A stretch of 64,000 bases of DNA. Origin: JAMQPK01 sp963782595. GTDB lineage: Bacteria; Acidobacteriota; Vicinamibacteria; Vicinamibacterales; JAMQPK01. Position numbers and translations under genes: made by a program. The notes below the pieces were generated by a model. That model worked only from the letters and a program-made list of their open reading frames with translations, ran no database searches and had not been told where the DNA came from. Below, one piece after another: positions 1 to 8,499 of this stretch (its first letter is position 1; every line of letters starts with the position of its first letter). The DNA lies in assembly GCA_963782595.1 (NCBI GenBank), contig CAWAKJ010000002.1, positions 806,001 to 870,000 of the forward strand, read 5' to 3'.

Positions 1-2
1 TG

Positions 3-1100
3 CTCGGCCGGAATCCGTATTGGTTCGGCGTCGACAAGGCCGGAAAGCGGCTGCCGTACCTCAATGAGGTGGTGTTTCTCATCGTGCCCGATCAGGACGC
101 GGCCGATTTGAAGTTCCGCGCCGGCGAGCTCGATGGGATCGACAACATCAAGCCCGAGAATTACCGGTATTACGAGGACAACCAGAAGAAGGGCAACTAC
201 ACGCTGTACAGCCTCGGTCCCGAAAACAACAGCCGTTTCTTCTGGTTCAACCTGAACAAGTTGCAGACGCCGTTGAAAGGCGAGGCATTGCCGCCAGGCA
301 AGCGCGTCGGCGACAGCGTCGTCGACCCCGTGAAGTACGCCTGGTTCAGCAATCCTGTGTTCCGCCGTGCGATCTCGATGGCCATCGACCGGGAAGCGAT
401 CATCCGGAGCGTCTTTTACGGTGAAGGCTCGAAGAGCTGGTCCATCTCGGGGCCGAGCAACAAGGAATGGTATACGCCTGATCTCGTTCACTACGACTAC
501 AACGTGGCAGAGTCGAAGCGGCTGCTGGCGAGCATCGGATTCAAGGACGGCAACGGTGACGGCGTTCTCGAGGACGCCAAGGGCCATCCGATCAGCTTCC
601 AGCTGAAGACGAATTCGGACAACACCATGCGTGTGGCAACCGCGAACTTCATCAAGGACGACCTCGCCAAGGTCGGCCTCAGGGTCACGCTGACGCCGGT
701 GGACTTCAATTCGCTGGTCACCAACATCCGCAACGATCTGCAGTTCGAAGCCGTTCTGATGGGATCGCAGAGCGGCGTTCCACCAGATCCTGCAAACGCC
801 CAGAACTTTCTGCGTTCAACCGGGATTTCGCACTACTGGTTCGTACGCCAGCAAACGCCGGCGACTCCAGAGGAAGCGAAAACCGACGCGTTGATGAACA
901 CGCTCGTCTCGACGCTCGATCTCGGCGAGCGGAAGGCGATCTGGAAAGAGATTCAGACCATCTGGAACGATCAGGGTTGGCTCGTGTGGCTGCCGATCCT
1001 CAACGTCAAGGTGCCGATGAGCAACCGGTTCGGCAACGCGCAGCCCAGCATCATGGCGCACCGCCTGATCTGGAACATCGACAGGGTCTACGTCAAATGA
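3..1100 (+). CDS. Peptide ABC transporter substrate-binding protein, 5' part missing
   Basis: This is the C-terminal two-thirds or so of an extracytoplasmic solute-binding protein family 5 (SBP_bac_5, DppA/OppA type) protein; the reading frame is open from base 3, so the start and signal peptide lie outside the window. It would bind peptides or similar solutes for the permease and ATPases encoded downstream. It is strikingly similar along its length to the next gene, with shared blocks such as DQDAADLKFR, KPENY, DPVKYAWFSNP/DPVKYTWFSNP and QPSIMAHR, so the two arose by tandem duplication. Its stop overlaps the next start (ATGA), which implies translational coupling. The family call is firm; the ligand is unknown. 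Confidence 0.9.
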   Translation, partial: LGRNPYWFGVDKAGKRLPYLNEVVFLIVPDQDAADLKFRAGELDGIDNIKPENYRYYEDNQKKGNYTLYSLGPENNSRFFWFNLNKLQTPLKGEALPPGKRVGDSVVDPVKYAWFSNPVFRRAISMAIDREAIIRSVFYGEGSKSWSISGPSNKEWYTPDLVHYDYNVAESKRLLASIGFKDGNGDGVLEDAKGHPISFQLKTNSDNTMRVATANFIKDDLAKVGLRVTLTPVDFNSLVTNIRNDLQFEAVLMGSQSGVPPDPANAQNFLRSTGISHYWFVRQQTPATPEEAKTDALMNTLVSTLDLGERKAIWKEIQTIWNDQGWLVWLPILNVKVPMSNRFGNAQPSIMAHRLIWNIDRVYVK

Positions 1101-2926
1101 CGCTGGTGCGCGTTCTGGCGATCGCCCTCGTTTGTGCGACGGTGCTGCCCGGCTGCCGCCGATCGGCGTCCGACTCAGTCGAATACAAAGATGGGATCGC
1201 ACCGCCCGCGGAGCCGCTCGTCAGGCAGGTCGCCACACCCGGACGGCACGGTGGACGCTTTGTCCTCGGGGTGACGGTGAACCCGAAGACCTTCAACGGG
1301 CTCATGGCTAACGAAACCTCGTCGCGCGACATCACGAAGCTGATCGACGCGACGCTCGTGAGCTACGACAATGACACCCAGCAGTTCGGGCCTGAGCTGG
1401 CCAAGTCCTGGGAAATCGCCCCTGACGGCATCACGTGGACGTTCCACCTGCGTCGAGGCGCCGCGTTTTCGGACGGTCATCCGATCACCGCCGAAGACGT
1501 GCTGTTCAGTTTCCAGATCGCATACGACAAGGTCCTCCATCCTGCAGTTCAGGACCTGCTGCAGGTCGGAGGCGAGAGCTTCAAGGTGTCGGCGCCTGAT
1601 CCCCATACCGTCATCATCAATACGCTGAAGCCGAACTCGGCGCTGCTTGACGTGCTGTGCCAGGGCGGCCTGTCGATCGTGCCGAAGCACGTCCTCGAAG
1701 CCGCCTACAAGAGCGGCAATTTCGCATCCGCGTACAACGTGGGCACGCCGCCCGAACAGATCGTCGGTGGCGGGCCGTTCAAGCTCGTCCAGTACGTGCC
1801 CGGGGAGAAGACGGTCCTTGGGCGGAACCCCCACTACCACGGGTTCGATCAGAACAAGCAACGGCTGCCATACCTGAACGAGCTCGTGTCGCTCATCGTG
1901 CCCGATCAGGACGCCGCGGATTTGAAATTCCGGTCGGGCGAGCTCGACGGCCTCGACAACATCAAGCCCGAGAACTACAAGTGGTATGAGGAGAATCAGC
2001 AGAAGGGCAACTTCACGCTGTATGACCTCGGTCCCGAGTTCAGCAGCCGGTTCTTCTGGTTCAACCTGAACAAGGTGCAGCCGCCCGTGAAGGGAGAGAA
2101 GCCGATTCCCGGCAGGAAGATCGGCGAATCCTTCGTCGATCCCGTGAAGTACACCTGGTTCAGCAACCCGACGTTCCGCCGCGCGTTGTCGATGGCGATC
2201 GATCGCGATGCGATCATCTCGAGCGTGTTTTTCGGCGACGGCGAGAAGAGCTGGTCGCAAACGGGGCGTAATAACAAGGAGTGGCACAATCCCGACCTCG
2301 TCCACTACGACCACAATCCCGCCGAATCGAAGCGCCTGCTCGCGAGCATCGGATTCGCTGATCGCAACGGCGACGGCGTCATCGAAGACCCGCGTGGGAA
2401 CCGGGTGACGTTTTCGCTGAAGACGAATGCCGACAACACGATGCGCGTGGCGACGGCGAACTTCGTCAAGGACGATCTCGCGAAGGTGGGCATCAACGTC
2501 GTGCTGACGCCGGTCGACTTCAACACGCTCATCACCAACCTGCGATCGGACTTCCAGTACGAGGCCATCCTGCTGGGGCTGCAGAGCGGCGTGCCGCCGT
2601 CACCGGCCAACGGCCAGAACGTGTGGCGCTCGTCCGGGGAGACGCACTTCTGGTTCGCCCGGCAGCAGAAGCCGGCCACGCCGGAAGAGGCGCGGATGGA
2701 CGAGCTCATGGACGAGATTCTGATCAATCAGGATCGCGCCGCGCAGAAACGCGCGTGGAAACAGCTGCAGACGATCATGAGCGAGCAGAGCTGGTTCATC
2801 CATCTGCCGATCCTCAAGATCAAGATCCCCGTCAGTAACCGCTTCGGCAACGTCCAGCCCAGCATCATGGCGCACCGGATCCTCTGGAACGCCGAACGGC
2901 TCTACGTGAAGCGCCGCGACAGCTGA
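1097..2926 (+). CDS. Peptide ABC transporter substrate-binding lipoprotein
   Basis: This 609-residue family 5 solute-binding protein is a full-length paralogue of the preceding gene. I start it at the ATG of the ATGA overlap (1097) because that gives a clean lipoprotein signal, with hydrophobic residues 4-16 and a lipobox LPGC at 17-20 (Cys20 lipidated). The open frame extends further upstream, but that extension reads as shadow sequence. The mature part has the typical SBP_bac_5 beginning (PKTFNGLMANE) and the DGxxWTFHLRxGxxFSDG motif (here DGITWTFHLRRGAAFSDG, near 115-132). It should sit on the periplasmic face and deliver peptide-like ligands to the DppBCDF-type transporter that follows. 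Two binding proteins in one operon suggest two ligand ranges sharing one channel. Confidence 0.93.
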   Translation: MTLVRVLAIALVCATVLPGCRRSASDSVEYKDGIAPPAEPLVRQVATPGRHGGRFVLGVTVNPKTFNGLMANETSSRDITKLIDATLVSYDNDTQQFGPELAKSWEIAPDGITWTFHLRRGAAFSDGHPITAEDVLFSFQIAYDKVLHPAVQDLLQVGGESFKVSAPDPHTVIINTLKPNSALLDVLCQGGLSIVPKHVLEAAYKSGNFASAYNVGTPPEQIVGGGPFKLVQYVPGEKTVLGRNPHYHGFDQNKQRLPYLNELVSLIVPDQDAADLKFRSGELDGLDNIKPENYKWYEENQQKGNFTLYDLGPEFSSRFFWFNLNKVQPPVKGEKPIPGRKIGESFVDPVKYTWFSNPTFRRALSMAIDRDAIISSVFFGDGEKSWSQTGRNNKEWHNPDLVHYDHNPAESKRLLASIGFADRNGDGVIEDPRGNRVTFSLKTNADNTMRVATANFVKDDLAKVGINVVLTPVDFNTLITNLRSDFQYEAILLGLQSGVPPSPANGQNVWRSSGETHFWFARQQKPATPEEARMDELMDEILINQDRAAQKRAWKQLQTIMSEQSWFIHLPILKIKIPVSNRFGNVQPSIMAHRILWNAERLYVKRRDS

Positions 2927-2935
2927 CACACCGCC

Positions 2936-3904
2936 ATGCGCACCTACGTACTGCGGCGGCTGCTGCAGACGATCCCGCTCCTCGTCGGCATCTCGCTCAT
3001 TACATTTCTCCTGCTGCAACTCGCGCCCGGTGATTTCCTCAACCAGATGGCCGAGAACCCGGGCATCTCGGCCGAGACGATCGAGGCCATGCGCGTGCGT
3101 TTCGGCCTCGACAAACCGTGGTACGTCCAGTACGCGATTTATCTGCGGAACGTCATTTTTCACTTCGACTTCGGACAATCGTTCGCCCGGCACCAGCCCG
3201 TGTTCGAAGTGCTGAGCGACGGCTTCGTCAACACGCTCATCCTCGCGGGCGCGGCGGCGCTCATCACCTGGGGGCTCGCGATTCCGCTGGGCGTGCTCGC
3301 CGCGGTGAAGCAGCACTCCTGGGTCGATCGGGCCTTGTCCTTCATGGCGTTCATCTGGCTGTCGGTGCCGGAAATCCTCGCCGCGCTGCTGCTGCTGATG
3401 ATGGCGGCACGCACCGGCTGGTTCCCGGTCGGCGGGATGCGCTCGCTCGACTATGACGAGCTCGACGGCATCAGCCAGTTCTTCGACATCCTCCATCACC
3501 TTGCCCTGCCGGCCCTGGTCGTGGGGCTGATTCCGCTCGCGAGCCGCATGCGGCAGATGCGGGGCAGCCTGCTCGACGTGCTGCGGCTCGATTACGTGAC
3601 GACCGCCCGTTCGAAAGGGCTGAGCGAGCGGAAGGTCATCGTGAAGCACGCGCTGCGCAACGCGTTGAACCCGATGATCACGCTCTTCGGCTACACGCTC
3701 GGGGCGCTGGTCTCGGGGTCGTTCATCGTGGAGATCATCTTCTCGTGGCCGGGCCTCGGACGCATCACGCTCGATGCGATTCTGACCCAGGACCAGTATC
3801 TCGTCATGGGCGCCGTGCTGATGGCGTCGCTCGTCCTGATCATCGGAAACCTCATCGCCGATCTCCTTCTGGCGGTCGCCGATCCACGCATCACCTATGA
3901 CTGA
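2936..3904 (+). CDS. dppB: Dipeptide/oligopeptide ABC transporter permease, DppB type
   Basis: This 322-residue inner-membrane permease belongs to the BPD_transp_1 family. The N-terminus MRTYVLRRLLQTIPLLVGIS is the classic first transmembrane segment of DppB/OppB proteins. About six hydrophobic segments follow. The cytoplasmic coupling (EAA-like) loop lies near residues 215-245, with DYVTTARSKGLSERKVIVKH followed by ALRNALNP. It forms half of the translocation channel with the next gene. It starts 9 bp after the binding protein and its end overlaps the next start by 8 bp (ATGACTGA), so the operon is tightly coupled. Dpp versus Opp cannot be told from sequence alone. Confidence 0.93.
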   Translation: MRTYVLRRLLQTIPLLVGISLITFLLLQLAPGDFLNQMAENPGISAETIEAMRVRFGLDKPWYVQYAIYLRNVIFHFDFGQSFARHQPVFEVLSDGFVNTLILAGAAALITWGLAIPLGVLAAVKQHSWVDRALSFMAFIWLSVPEILAALLLLMMAARTGWFPVGGMRSLDYDELDGISQFFDILHHLALPALVVGLIPLASRMRQMRGSLLDVLRLDYVTTARSKGLSERKVIVKHALRNALNPMITLFGYTLGALVSGSFIVEIIFSWPGLGRITLDAILTQDQYLVMGAVLMASLVLIIGNLIADLLLAVADPRITYD

Positions 3905-5096
3905 GCGCACCCGGCCCGACCTGTCTGCACGATCCGCGAGCTACGGCGAGCCTCGCCAAAGCGGAGCGACGGCGGGCGTGGGGCTGGCAGAAGGCCCGCG
4001 ACCGGAAGAGAGCCCGCAGTCGCCGGCCGTCATCTTCTGGACCCAGATGCGCAAGAGCCCGCTGGCCATCGCCGGCGGCATCGTGCTCGCGATCTTCTAC
4101 CTGCTGGCGCTGTTCGCGCCGTTCGTCGCACCGTACCCGCAGGAGGAGATGGATCGGGCGAAGTACTTCCATCCCCCGCAGTCGCTTCACTGGATCCGCA
4201 GCGACGGCAGCTTCAGCCTGCGGCCGTTCGTGCGCGAGATGCGTGTGGCCGACATCAGCAGCTTCGAGTACGAAGAGGATCCGTCACGCGAGCTTCCGCT
4301 GCGGTTCTTCGTGCGCGGGTACCCCTACGAGTTGTTTGGGCTGATTCCGTCGAACGTGCACCTGTTCGGCGTCGACCCGCCGGGCCGCGTGCTCGTCTTC
4401 GGCAGCGACTCGTACGGCCGCGATGTGCTGTCGCGCCTGCTCTTCGGCGCGCGCATCTCGCTGACCGTCGGGCTTGTGGGCATCGCGATCTCGTTTACGC
4501 TCGGGCTGCTGCTGGGCGGCATTGCGGGATACTTCGGCGGCTTCGCCGACACCGTGATCATGCGGATGACCGAGCTGCTTCTGAGCATCCCGTCGCTTTA
4601 CTTGATCATCGCGCTCCGCGCGGTCTTCCCGCTGGATCTCCCGAGCCATCAGGTCTACCTGGGGATCGTGGCGATTCTCGCGTTTATCGGCTGGGCCGGG
4701 CTGGCGCGCGTCATCCGGGGGCTCGTGCTCTCGATGCGCAAGAACGACTACGTGACGGCGGCCGAGGCGCTCGGCTTCTCGCGACTGCGCGTGATTCGGC
4801 GGCACGTCCTGCCAAATACGATGTCGTATGTCATCGTCGCCGCGACGCTGTCGATTCCCGGCTACATTCTCGGCGAGGTCATCCTCTCGTTCCTGGGCGT
4901 GGGTGTGCAGGAGCCCAGCGCATCGTGGGGGAACATGCTGAATCAGGCGCGCAGCATCCGCGCCCTCACGACCTTCCCCTGGCTTCTGTTCGTACCCGGC
5001 ATGGCGATTTTCCTGACGGTCATGGCCTTCAATTTCCTGGGCGATGGCCTGCGCGACGCGCTGGATCCCCGCCGGGTCAGCGGAGGGCGCGCATAG
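3897..5096 (+). CDS. dppC: Dipeptide/oligopeptide ABC transporter permease, DppC type
   Basis: This 399-residue partner permease overlaps dppB by 8 bp. The N-terminus carries an extra hydrophilic stretch of about 50 residues before the first membrane segment (residues 58-80), and the long loop after it (about 80-165) is larger than in typical DppC proteins of about 300 residues. The core has the expected FGSDSYGRDVLSRLLFGARI motif, several transmembrane segments, and the coupling loop with DYVTAAEALGFSRLRVIRRH and VLPN. It ends 3 bp before the first ATPase. The longer periplasmic loop resembles that of some permeases from Acidobacteriota and related phyla, but I cannot assign it a role. Confidence 0.92.
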   Translation: MTERTRPDLSARSASYGEPRQSGATAGVGLAEGPRPEESPQSPAVIFWTQMRKSPLAIAGGIVLAIFYLLALFAPFVAPYPQEEMDRAKYFHPPQSLHWIRSDGSFSLRPFVREMRVADISSFEYEEDPSRELPLRFFVRGYPYELFGLIPSNVHLFGVDPPGRVLVFGSDSYGRDVLSRLLFGARISLTVGLVGIAISFTLGLLLGGIAGYFGGFADTVIMRMTELLLSIPSLYLIIALRAVFPLDLPSHQVYLGIVAILAFIGWAGLARVIRGLVLSMRKNDYVTAAEALGFSRLRVIRRHVLPNTMSYVIVAATLSIPGYILGEVILSFLGVGVQEPSASWGNMLNQARSIRALTTFPWLLFVPGMAIFLTVMAFNFLGDGLRDALDPRRVSGGRA

Positions 5097-5099
5097 CAG

Positions 5100-6101
5100 A
5101 TGCCGCCTTTACTCCGCCTCGAGGACCTCAAAACGTACTTCTACACCGACACGGCGGTCGTGCGGGCGGTCGACGGTGTGTCCTACGAAGTGAATGCCGG
5201 CGAAACACTGGCCGTCGTCGGCGAGTCAGGCAGTGGTAAGAGCGTCACCGCACTGTCCATCCTGAAGCTTGTTCCGCAGCCGCCGGGCCGCATCGTGGGC
5301 GGACGGATTCTGTTCAACGGACGCGATCTCGTTCCCCTGACCAACGAGGAAATGCGCGCGATTCGCGGCAAGGAAATCTCGATGATTTTCCAGGAGCCGA
5401 TGACCGCGCTCAATCCGGTCTACACGTGCGGCGAGCAGATCATCGAGGCGCTCGTGCTCCACGAGAAGCTGACGCGTGCCCAGGCGCGAGTCCGAGCCAT
5501 CGAAATGCTCGAGCGAGTCGGCATTCCGGCGGCGCCGCAGCGCGTGGATGAGTATCCGCATCAACTATCCGGCGGAATGCGTCAGCGCGTGATGATCGCG
5601 ATGGCCCTGGCATGCCGGCCGGCGGTGTTGATCGCCGACGAGCCGACGACCGCGCTCGACGTCACGATTCAGGCGCAGATTCTCGAACTGCTCAAGGAAC
5701 TGCAGCGCGAGATGGGCATGGCCGTCATCCTCATCACCCACGATCTGGGCGTCGTGGCCGAGACGGCACATCGCGTAGCGGTGATGTACGGGGGCCAGGT
5801 GGTGGAGTATGCGGACGCGCGATCCGCGTTCCGGCGACCACTTCATCCCTACACGGCCGGGCTGCAGGCGTCGTTGCCGAAACTGGGAGAGATTGTCGAT
5901 CGTCTCCGTGTGATTCCCGGCACCGTGCCAAACCCGGCGCGCTTTCCGGTCGGGTGCCGGTTTCATCCCCGTTGTCCCGTCATGGTGGACAAGTGCCTCG
6001 AGGATCCGCTGCTGGAGGAGATCGAGACGGGGCATCTCGCGCGATGCTGGCGTTCGCGGGAGATCGCCGCGGGAACATTGGATCCGGTGCCTCCGGCATG
6101 A
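5100..6101 (+). CDS. dppD: Dipeptide/oligopeptide ABC transporter ATPase, DppD type
   Basis: This 333-residue ATPase has a Walker A GESGSGKS at residues 41-48, an ABC signature LSGGMRQR near 155-162, a Walker B ending in VLIADEPTTALD, and the H-loop THDLG. The C-terminal oligo_HPY domain (NPARFPVGCRFHPRCP) is diagnostic for the Dpp/Opp ATPase pair and often binds an iron-sulfur cluster through its cysteines. It powers transport by dimerising with DppF at the inner membrane. The gene follows dppC after 3 bp and overlaps dppF through ATGA. Function is confident; the exact substrate is not. Confidence 0.95.
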   Translation: MPPLLRLEDLKTYFYTDTAVVRAVDGVSYEVNAGETLAVVGESGSGKSVTALSILKLVPQPPGRIVGGRILFNGRDLVPLTNEEMRAIRGKEISMIFQEPMTALNPVYTCGEQIIEALVLHEKLTRAQARVRAIEMLERVGIPAAPQRVDEYPHQLSGGMRQRVMIAMALACRPAVLIADEPTTALDVTIQAQILELLKELQREMGMAVILITHDLGVVAETAHRVAVMYGGQVVEYADARSAFRRPLHPYTAGLQASLPKLGEIVDRLRVIPGTVPNPARFPVGCRFHPRCPVMVDKCLEDPLLEEIETGHLARCWRSREIAAGTLDPVPPA

Positions 6102-7093
6102 CGACGCTCCTCGAAGTCACGGATCTCAAGAAATATTTCCCCATCAAGAAGGGACTCTTCTCTCGAACTGTCGGCTACGTGCGGGCGGTGGATGGCGTGT
6201 CGTTTTCGGTGCAGGAAGGCGAAGTGCTCGGCCTGGTGGGGGAGAGCGGCTGCGGCAAGACGACGACCGGACGCTGCGTGTTGCGGCTCATCGAGCCCTC
6301 GTCTGGCAGCGTCAAATTCGATGGCCGCGACATCATCGGGTTGCCGTTCGGCGAGATGCGCCAGCTCCGCCGCCAGATGCAAATCATCTTTCAGGACCCG
6401 TACTCGAGCCTCAACCCGCGGCTGAGCGTCCGCACCATGCTGACCGAGGTGCTGTCGGTACACGGCATCGCCAAGGGACGTGCGGCACGTGAGCGGGTGG
6501 CCGAGCTTCTTCGAATGGTGGGCCTGTCGCCAAGCCAGGCTGCCCGCTACCCGCACGAGTTCTCCGGAGGACAGCGCCAGCGCATCGGCATCGCGCGTGC
6601 GCTCGCTTTGACCCCCCGTTTCATCGTCGCCGACGAGCCGGTCTCCGCGCTCGACGTCTCCATCCAGGCTCAGATCGTCAATCTGCTGCGCGACCTCCAG
6701 AGGGAGATGTCGCTGACCTATCTGTTCATCGCGCACGATCTCTCGGTCGTCGAGCACATCAGCAACCGCGTCGCGGTCATGTACCTCGGCAAGATCGTCG
6801 AGCTCGCGTCCAGCCTGGAGTTGTATCGCGATCCGCGGCATCCCTACACCGTGTCGCTGCTGTCCGCGATACCGTCGCACGACCCCGATGTGAAGAAGGC
6901 GCGCATCGTGCTCAAGGGCGACGTGCCGAATCCGGCCAATCCTCCGTCAGGCTGCCGCTTTCATCCGCGCTGCTTCATGGCGCAACCAATCTGCTCCACC
7001 GAGGAGCCACCGCTTCGCGAAATCGCGCCAGGGCACTTCTCGGCGTGTCATTTCGCGGAAGATGTGCCCGCTGCGCGGGTCAATACGCAATAG
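6098..7093 (+). CDS. dppF: Dipeptide/oligopeptide ABC transporter ATPase, DppF type
   Basis: The start is set at the ATG of the ATGA overlap (6098), giving MTTLLEVTDLKKYFPIKKGL, the usual DppF opening; the long upstream open frame is a shadow of dppD. The 331-residue protein has Walker A GESGCGKT (48-55), Q-loop FQDPYSSLNPR, signature FSGGQRQR, Walker B FIVADEPVSALD, and the C-terminal oligo_HPY segment NPPSGCRFHPRCF. It is the second ATPase of the transporter and the last gene of this operon. Its final codons already lie in an array of 7-bp repeat units, so the repeat begins before the stop codon TAG at 7091-7093. Confidence 0.95.
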   Translation: MTTLLEVTDLKKYFPIKKGLFSRTVGYVRAVDGVSFSVQEGEVLGLVGESGCGKTTTGRCVLRLIEPSSGSVKFDGRDIIGLPFGEMRQLRRQMQIIFQDPYSSLNPRLSVRTMLTEVLSVHGIAKGRAARERVAELLRMVGLSPSQAARYPHEFSGGQRQRIGIARALALTPRFIVADEPVSALDVSIQAQIVNLLRDLQREMSLTYLFIAHDLSVVEHISNRVAVMYLGKIVELASSLELYRDPRHPYTVSLLSAIPSHDPDVKKARIVLKGDVPNPANPPSGCRFHPRCFMAQPICSTEEPPLREIAPGHFSACHFAEDVPAARVNTQ

Positions 7094-7204
7094 GCAATCG
7101 TCAATCGGAAATCGGCCAAGGCCTGTCATGGTCTATAGTCATGGCCACAAGACGAGACCATCGACAACCATCGCCCATGGCCCGATGACCATGGCCTATT
7201 GACC
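7081..7204. repeat. Heptamer array and imperfect inverted repeat after dppF
   Basis: Five consecutive 7-nt units occupy 7081-7115 (CAATACG, CAATAGG, CAATCGT, CAATCGG, AAATCGG), overlapping the dppF stop codon. They are followed by an imperfect inverted repeat in which GTCATGGTCTATAGTCATGG (from 7125) is mirrored by CCATGGCCTATTGACC near 7189-7204. The structure fills the gap to the next gene and could act as a transcript end or 3' stabiliser. It belongs to the same general class of short-unit repeats seen elsewhere in the window. Confidence 0.7.
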
Positions 7205-7249
7205 TCGCGACGCGCGCAGCGCGGCGCGCGGCGCGAACGGAGCGACGCC

Positions 7250-8137
7250 ATGCTTAGCCGTCGAGCATTTTTCGGGTTCGCCATGACCGCGTCGGCAGCA
7301 ACCGTCGCCGCGCCTCGCGACGCCAGCGCGTCGCTCTGCAATCCCCCTTCGCTCGCGAACATTCCGGTACGGAAAACAGGCCGCGTGGAAATTGCTTTCA
7401 AGTCGCCGGGACCCCAGCCGAACGGACTGCAGGCGACGAAGGACGGTCTGTGGATCATCGATCAGAGCGCAGGCAGCAAGGTCTATCTCGTCGACTATGC
7501 CGACGGCCGCGTGCTTCGAACGTTTGAAACCGACACGGTTCGTCCGAGTGGGATCACGTTCGACGGCGAAGCGCTGTGGATTGGATCGACCTTCAGCTAC
7601 GAGAACGTCCGGTGCAACGCGACCACCGGCGCCGTGATCGAGCGGCGGCCGACGCCTGGGTCAATCATGTACACGATGGCGGGCGATGCGCCCCAGCGCC
7701 GGAGCCCGCTCCAGGGCGGTCCAATGGCTCAGGCGCGGTCGCCCCTCGCCGACGCCGCCGCGCCCCTGGCACGGCTCTCACAGGTACCCAGCAATCGCCT
7801 GCAAGGGGCTCACGGTCAGGAATGGAGGGATGGACGTCTGTGGACGACCTCGACCTCTGCGCGGTCGATCTACGAGATCGAGCCCAAGTCGTGGGTGGTG
7901 CAGAAGATCTTCCGCACGCCGGGAAATCGTCCGCACGGGTTGGCGTTCGAAGGGGCATACCTCTGGCACGGCGATTCGAATCTCGCCGCCTTCTTCAAGT
8001 ACGACACGACCTCTGGCGCCATCGTCGAGAAGATTCAACTCGGCGATGCCGACCCGGTTGCGCATGGGCTGACTATCTGGAACGGCACCCTCTGGTACTG
8101 CGACGATGTCGGCGTGGTCTGCAGGATGAAGATCTAG
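7250..8137 (+). CDS. Exported beta-propeller (SMP-30/glutamine cyclotransferase-like fold)
   Basis: This 295-residue secreted protein has no recognised enzymatic role. I place the start at 7250, where MLSRRAFFGFAMTASAATVA forms a Tat-type signal (SRRAFFG plus hydrophobic stretch and an AxA-like cut near residues 26-28). The mature part is built of repeating blades of about 45 residues with the pattern GL..T.DGLWI.D...KVY..D...G, for instance KDGLWIIDQSAGSKVYLVDY and the later HGLAFEGAYLWHGDSN. Such folds bind or convert small ligands in the periplasm. The upstream in-frame extension to 7199 lacks a good ribosome-binding site and is not used. The dppF operon ends just before, separated by a hairpin-forming repeat. 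Confidence 0.75.
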   Translation: MLSRRAFFGFAMTASAATVAAPRDASASLCNPPSLANIPVRKTGRVEIAFKSPGPQPNGLQATKDGLWIIDQSAGSKVYLVDYADGRVLRTFETDTVRPSGITFDGEALWIGSTFSYENVRCNATTGAVIERRPTPGSIMYTMAGDAPQRRSPLQGGPMAQARSPLADAAAPLARLSQVPSNRLQGAHGQEWRDGRLWTTSTSARSIYEIEPKSWVVQKIFRTPGNRPHGLAFEGAYLWHGDSNLAAFFKYDTTSGAIVEKIQLGDADPVAHGLTIWNGTLWYCDDVGVVCRMKI

Positions 8138-8294
8138 CTGCGCGTAGATGACTGGAAACGATTCCATTTGTATTCCGTCCGGACAACTTGCGCCGATCCT
8201 GACGCTCTCACCCGAGTGTTTTGTGCGTACCGTGGCCCACGATTTCTGCTAGCATAAATATTAAGGTGCGAGGCAGGGAGCGTATCCAGGGCTC

Positions 8295-8492
8295 ATGAAG
8301 GTGAAGATTACGCGGCAGCCTTACGGCGCCGTCCAGGGCCTGTCGTTGAACTATTACCGGACCGGGGAGGTGTACGACCTGCCGCCTTCGCTGGCCGAGT
8401 ATCTCGTGGTGCAGCACTACGCGATTTTCGAAATGCGGCATTCAGACAAAGCGCCGGGGCCCATCGAACGGGAACGAAGACGGAGCATGTAA
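8295..8492 (+). CDS. Small conserved-looking hypothetical protein
   Basis: A 65-residue protein with a hydrophilic, balanced composition (MKVKITRQPYGAVQGLSLNY to RRRSM). It has no signal peptide or membrane segment. An AGGGAG stretch about 15 bases upstream and an AT-rich patch (near 8250-8267, GCATAAATATTAAGG) give plausible expression signals, and the codon use looks like its neighbours. Phrases such as YYRTGEVYDLPPSLAEYLV suggest a small single domain. The function is not recognised. It is convergent with the ABC-F gene, whose stop is only 8 bp away. Confidence 0.65.
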   Translation: MKVKITRQPYGAVQGLSLNYYRTGEVYDLPPSLAEYLVVQHYAIFEMRHSDKAPGPIERERRRSM

Positions 8493-8499
8493 ATCCCTC

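Noticed and set aside
2600..3910. A 436-residue antisense frame opposite dppB and the binding protein
   Set aside because: It is rich in Arg, His, Asp and Glu in a pattern typical of antisense frames in GC-rich DNA; the plus strand has clear, conserved genes.
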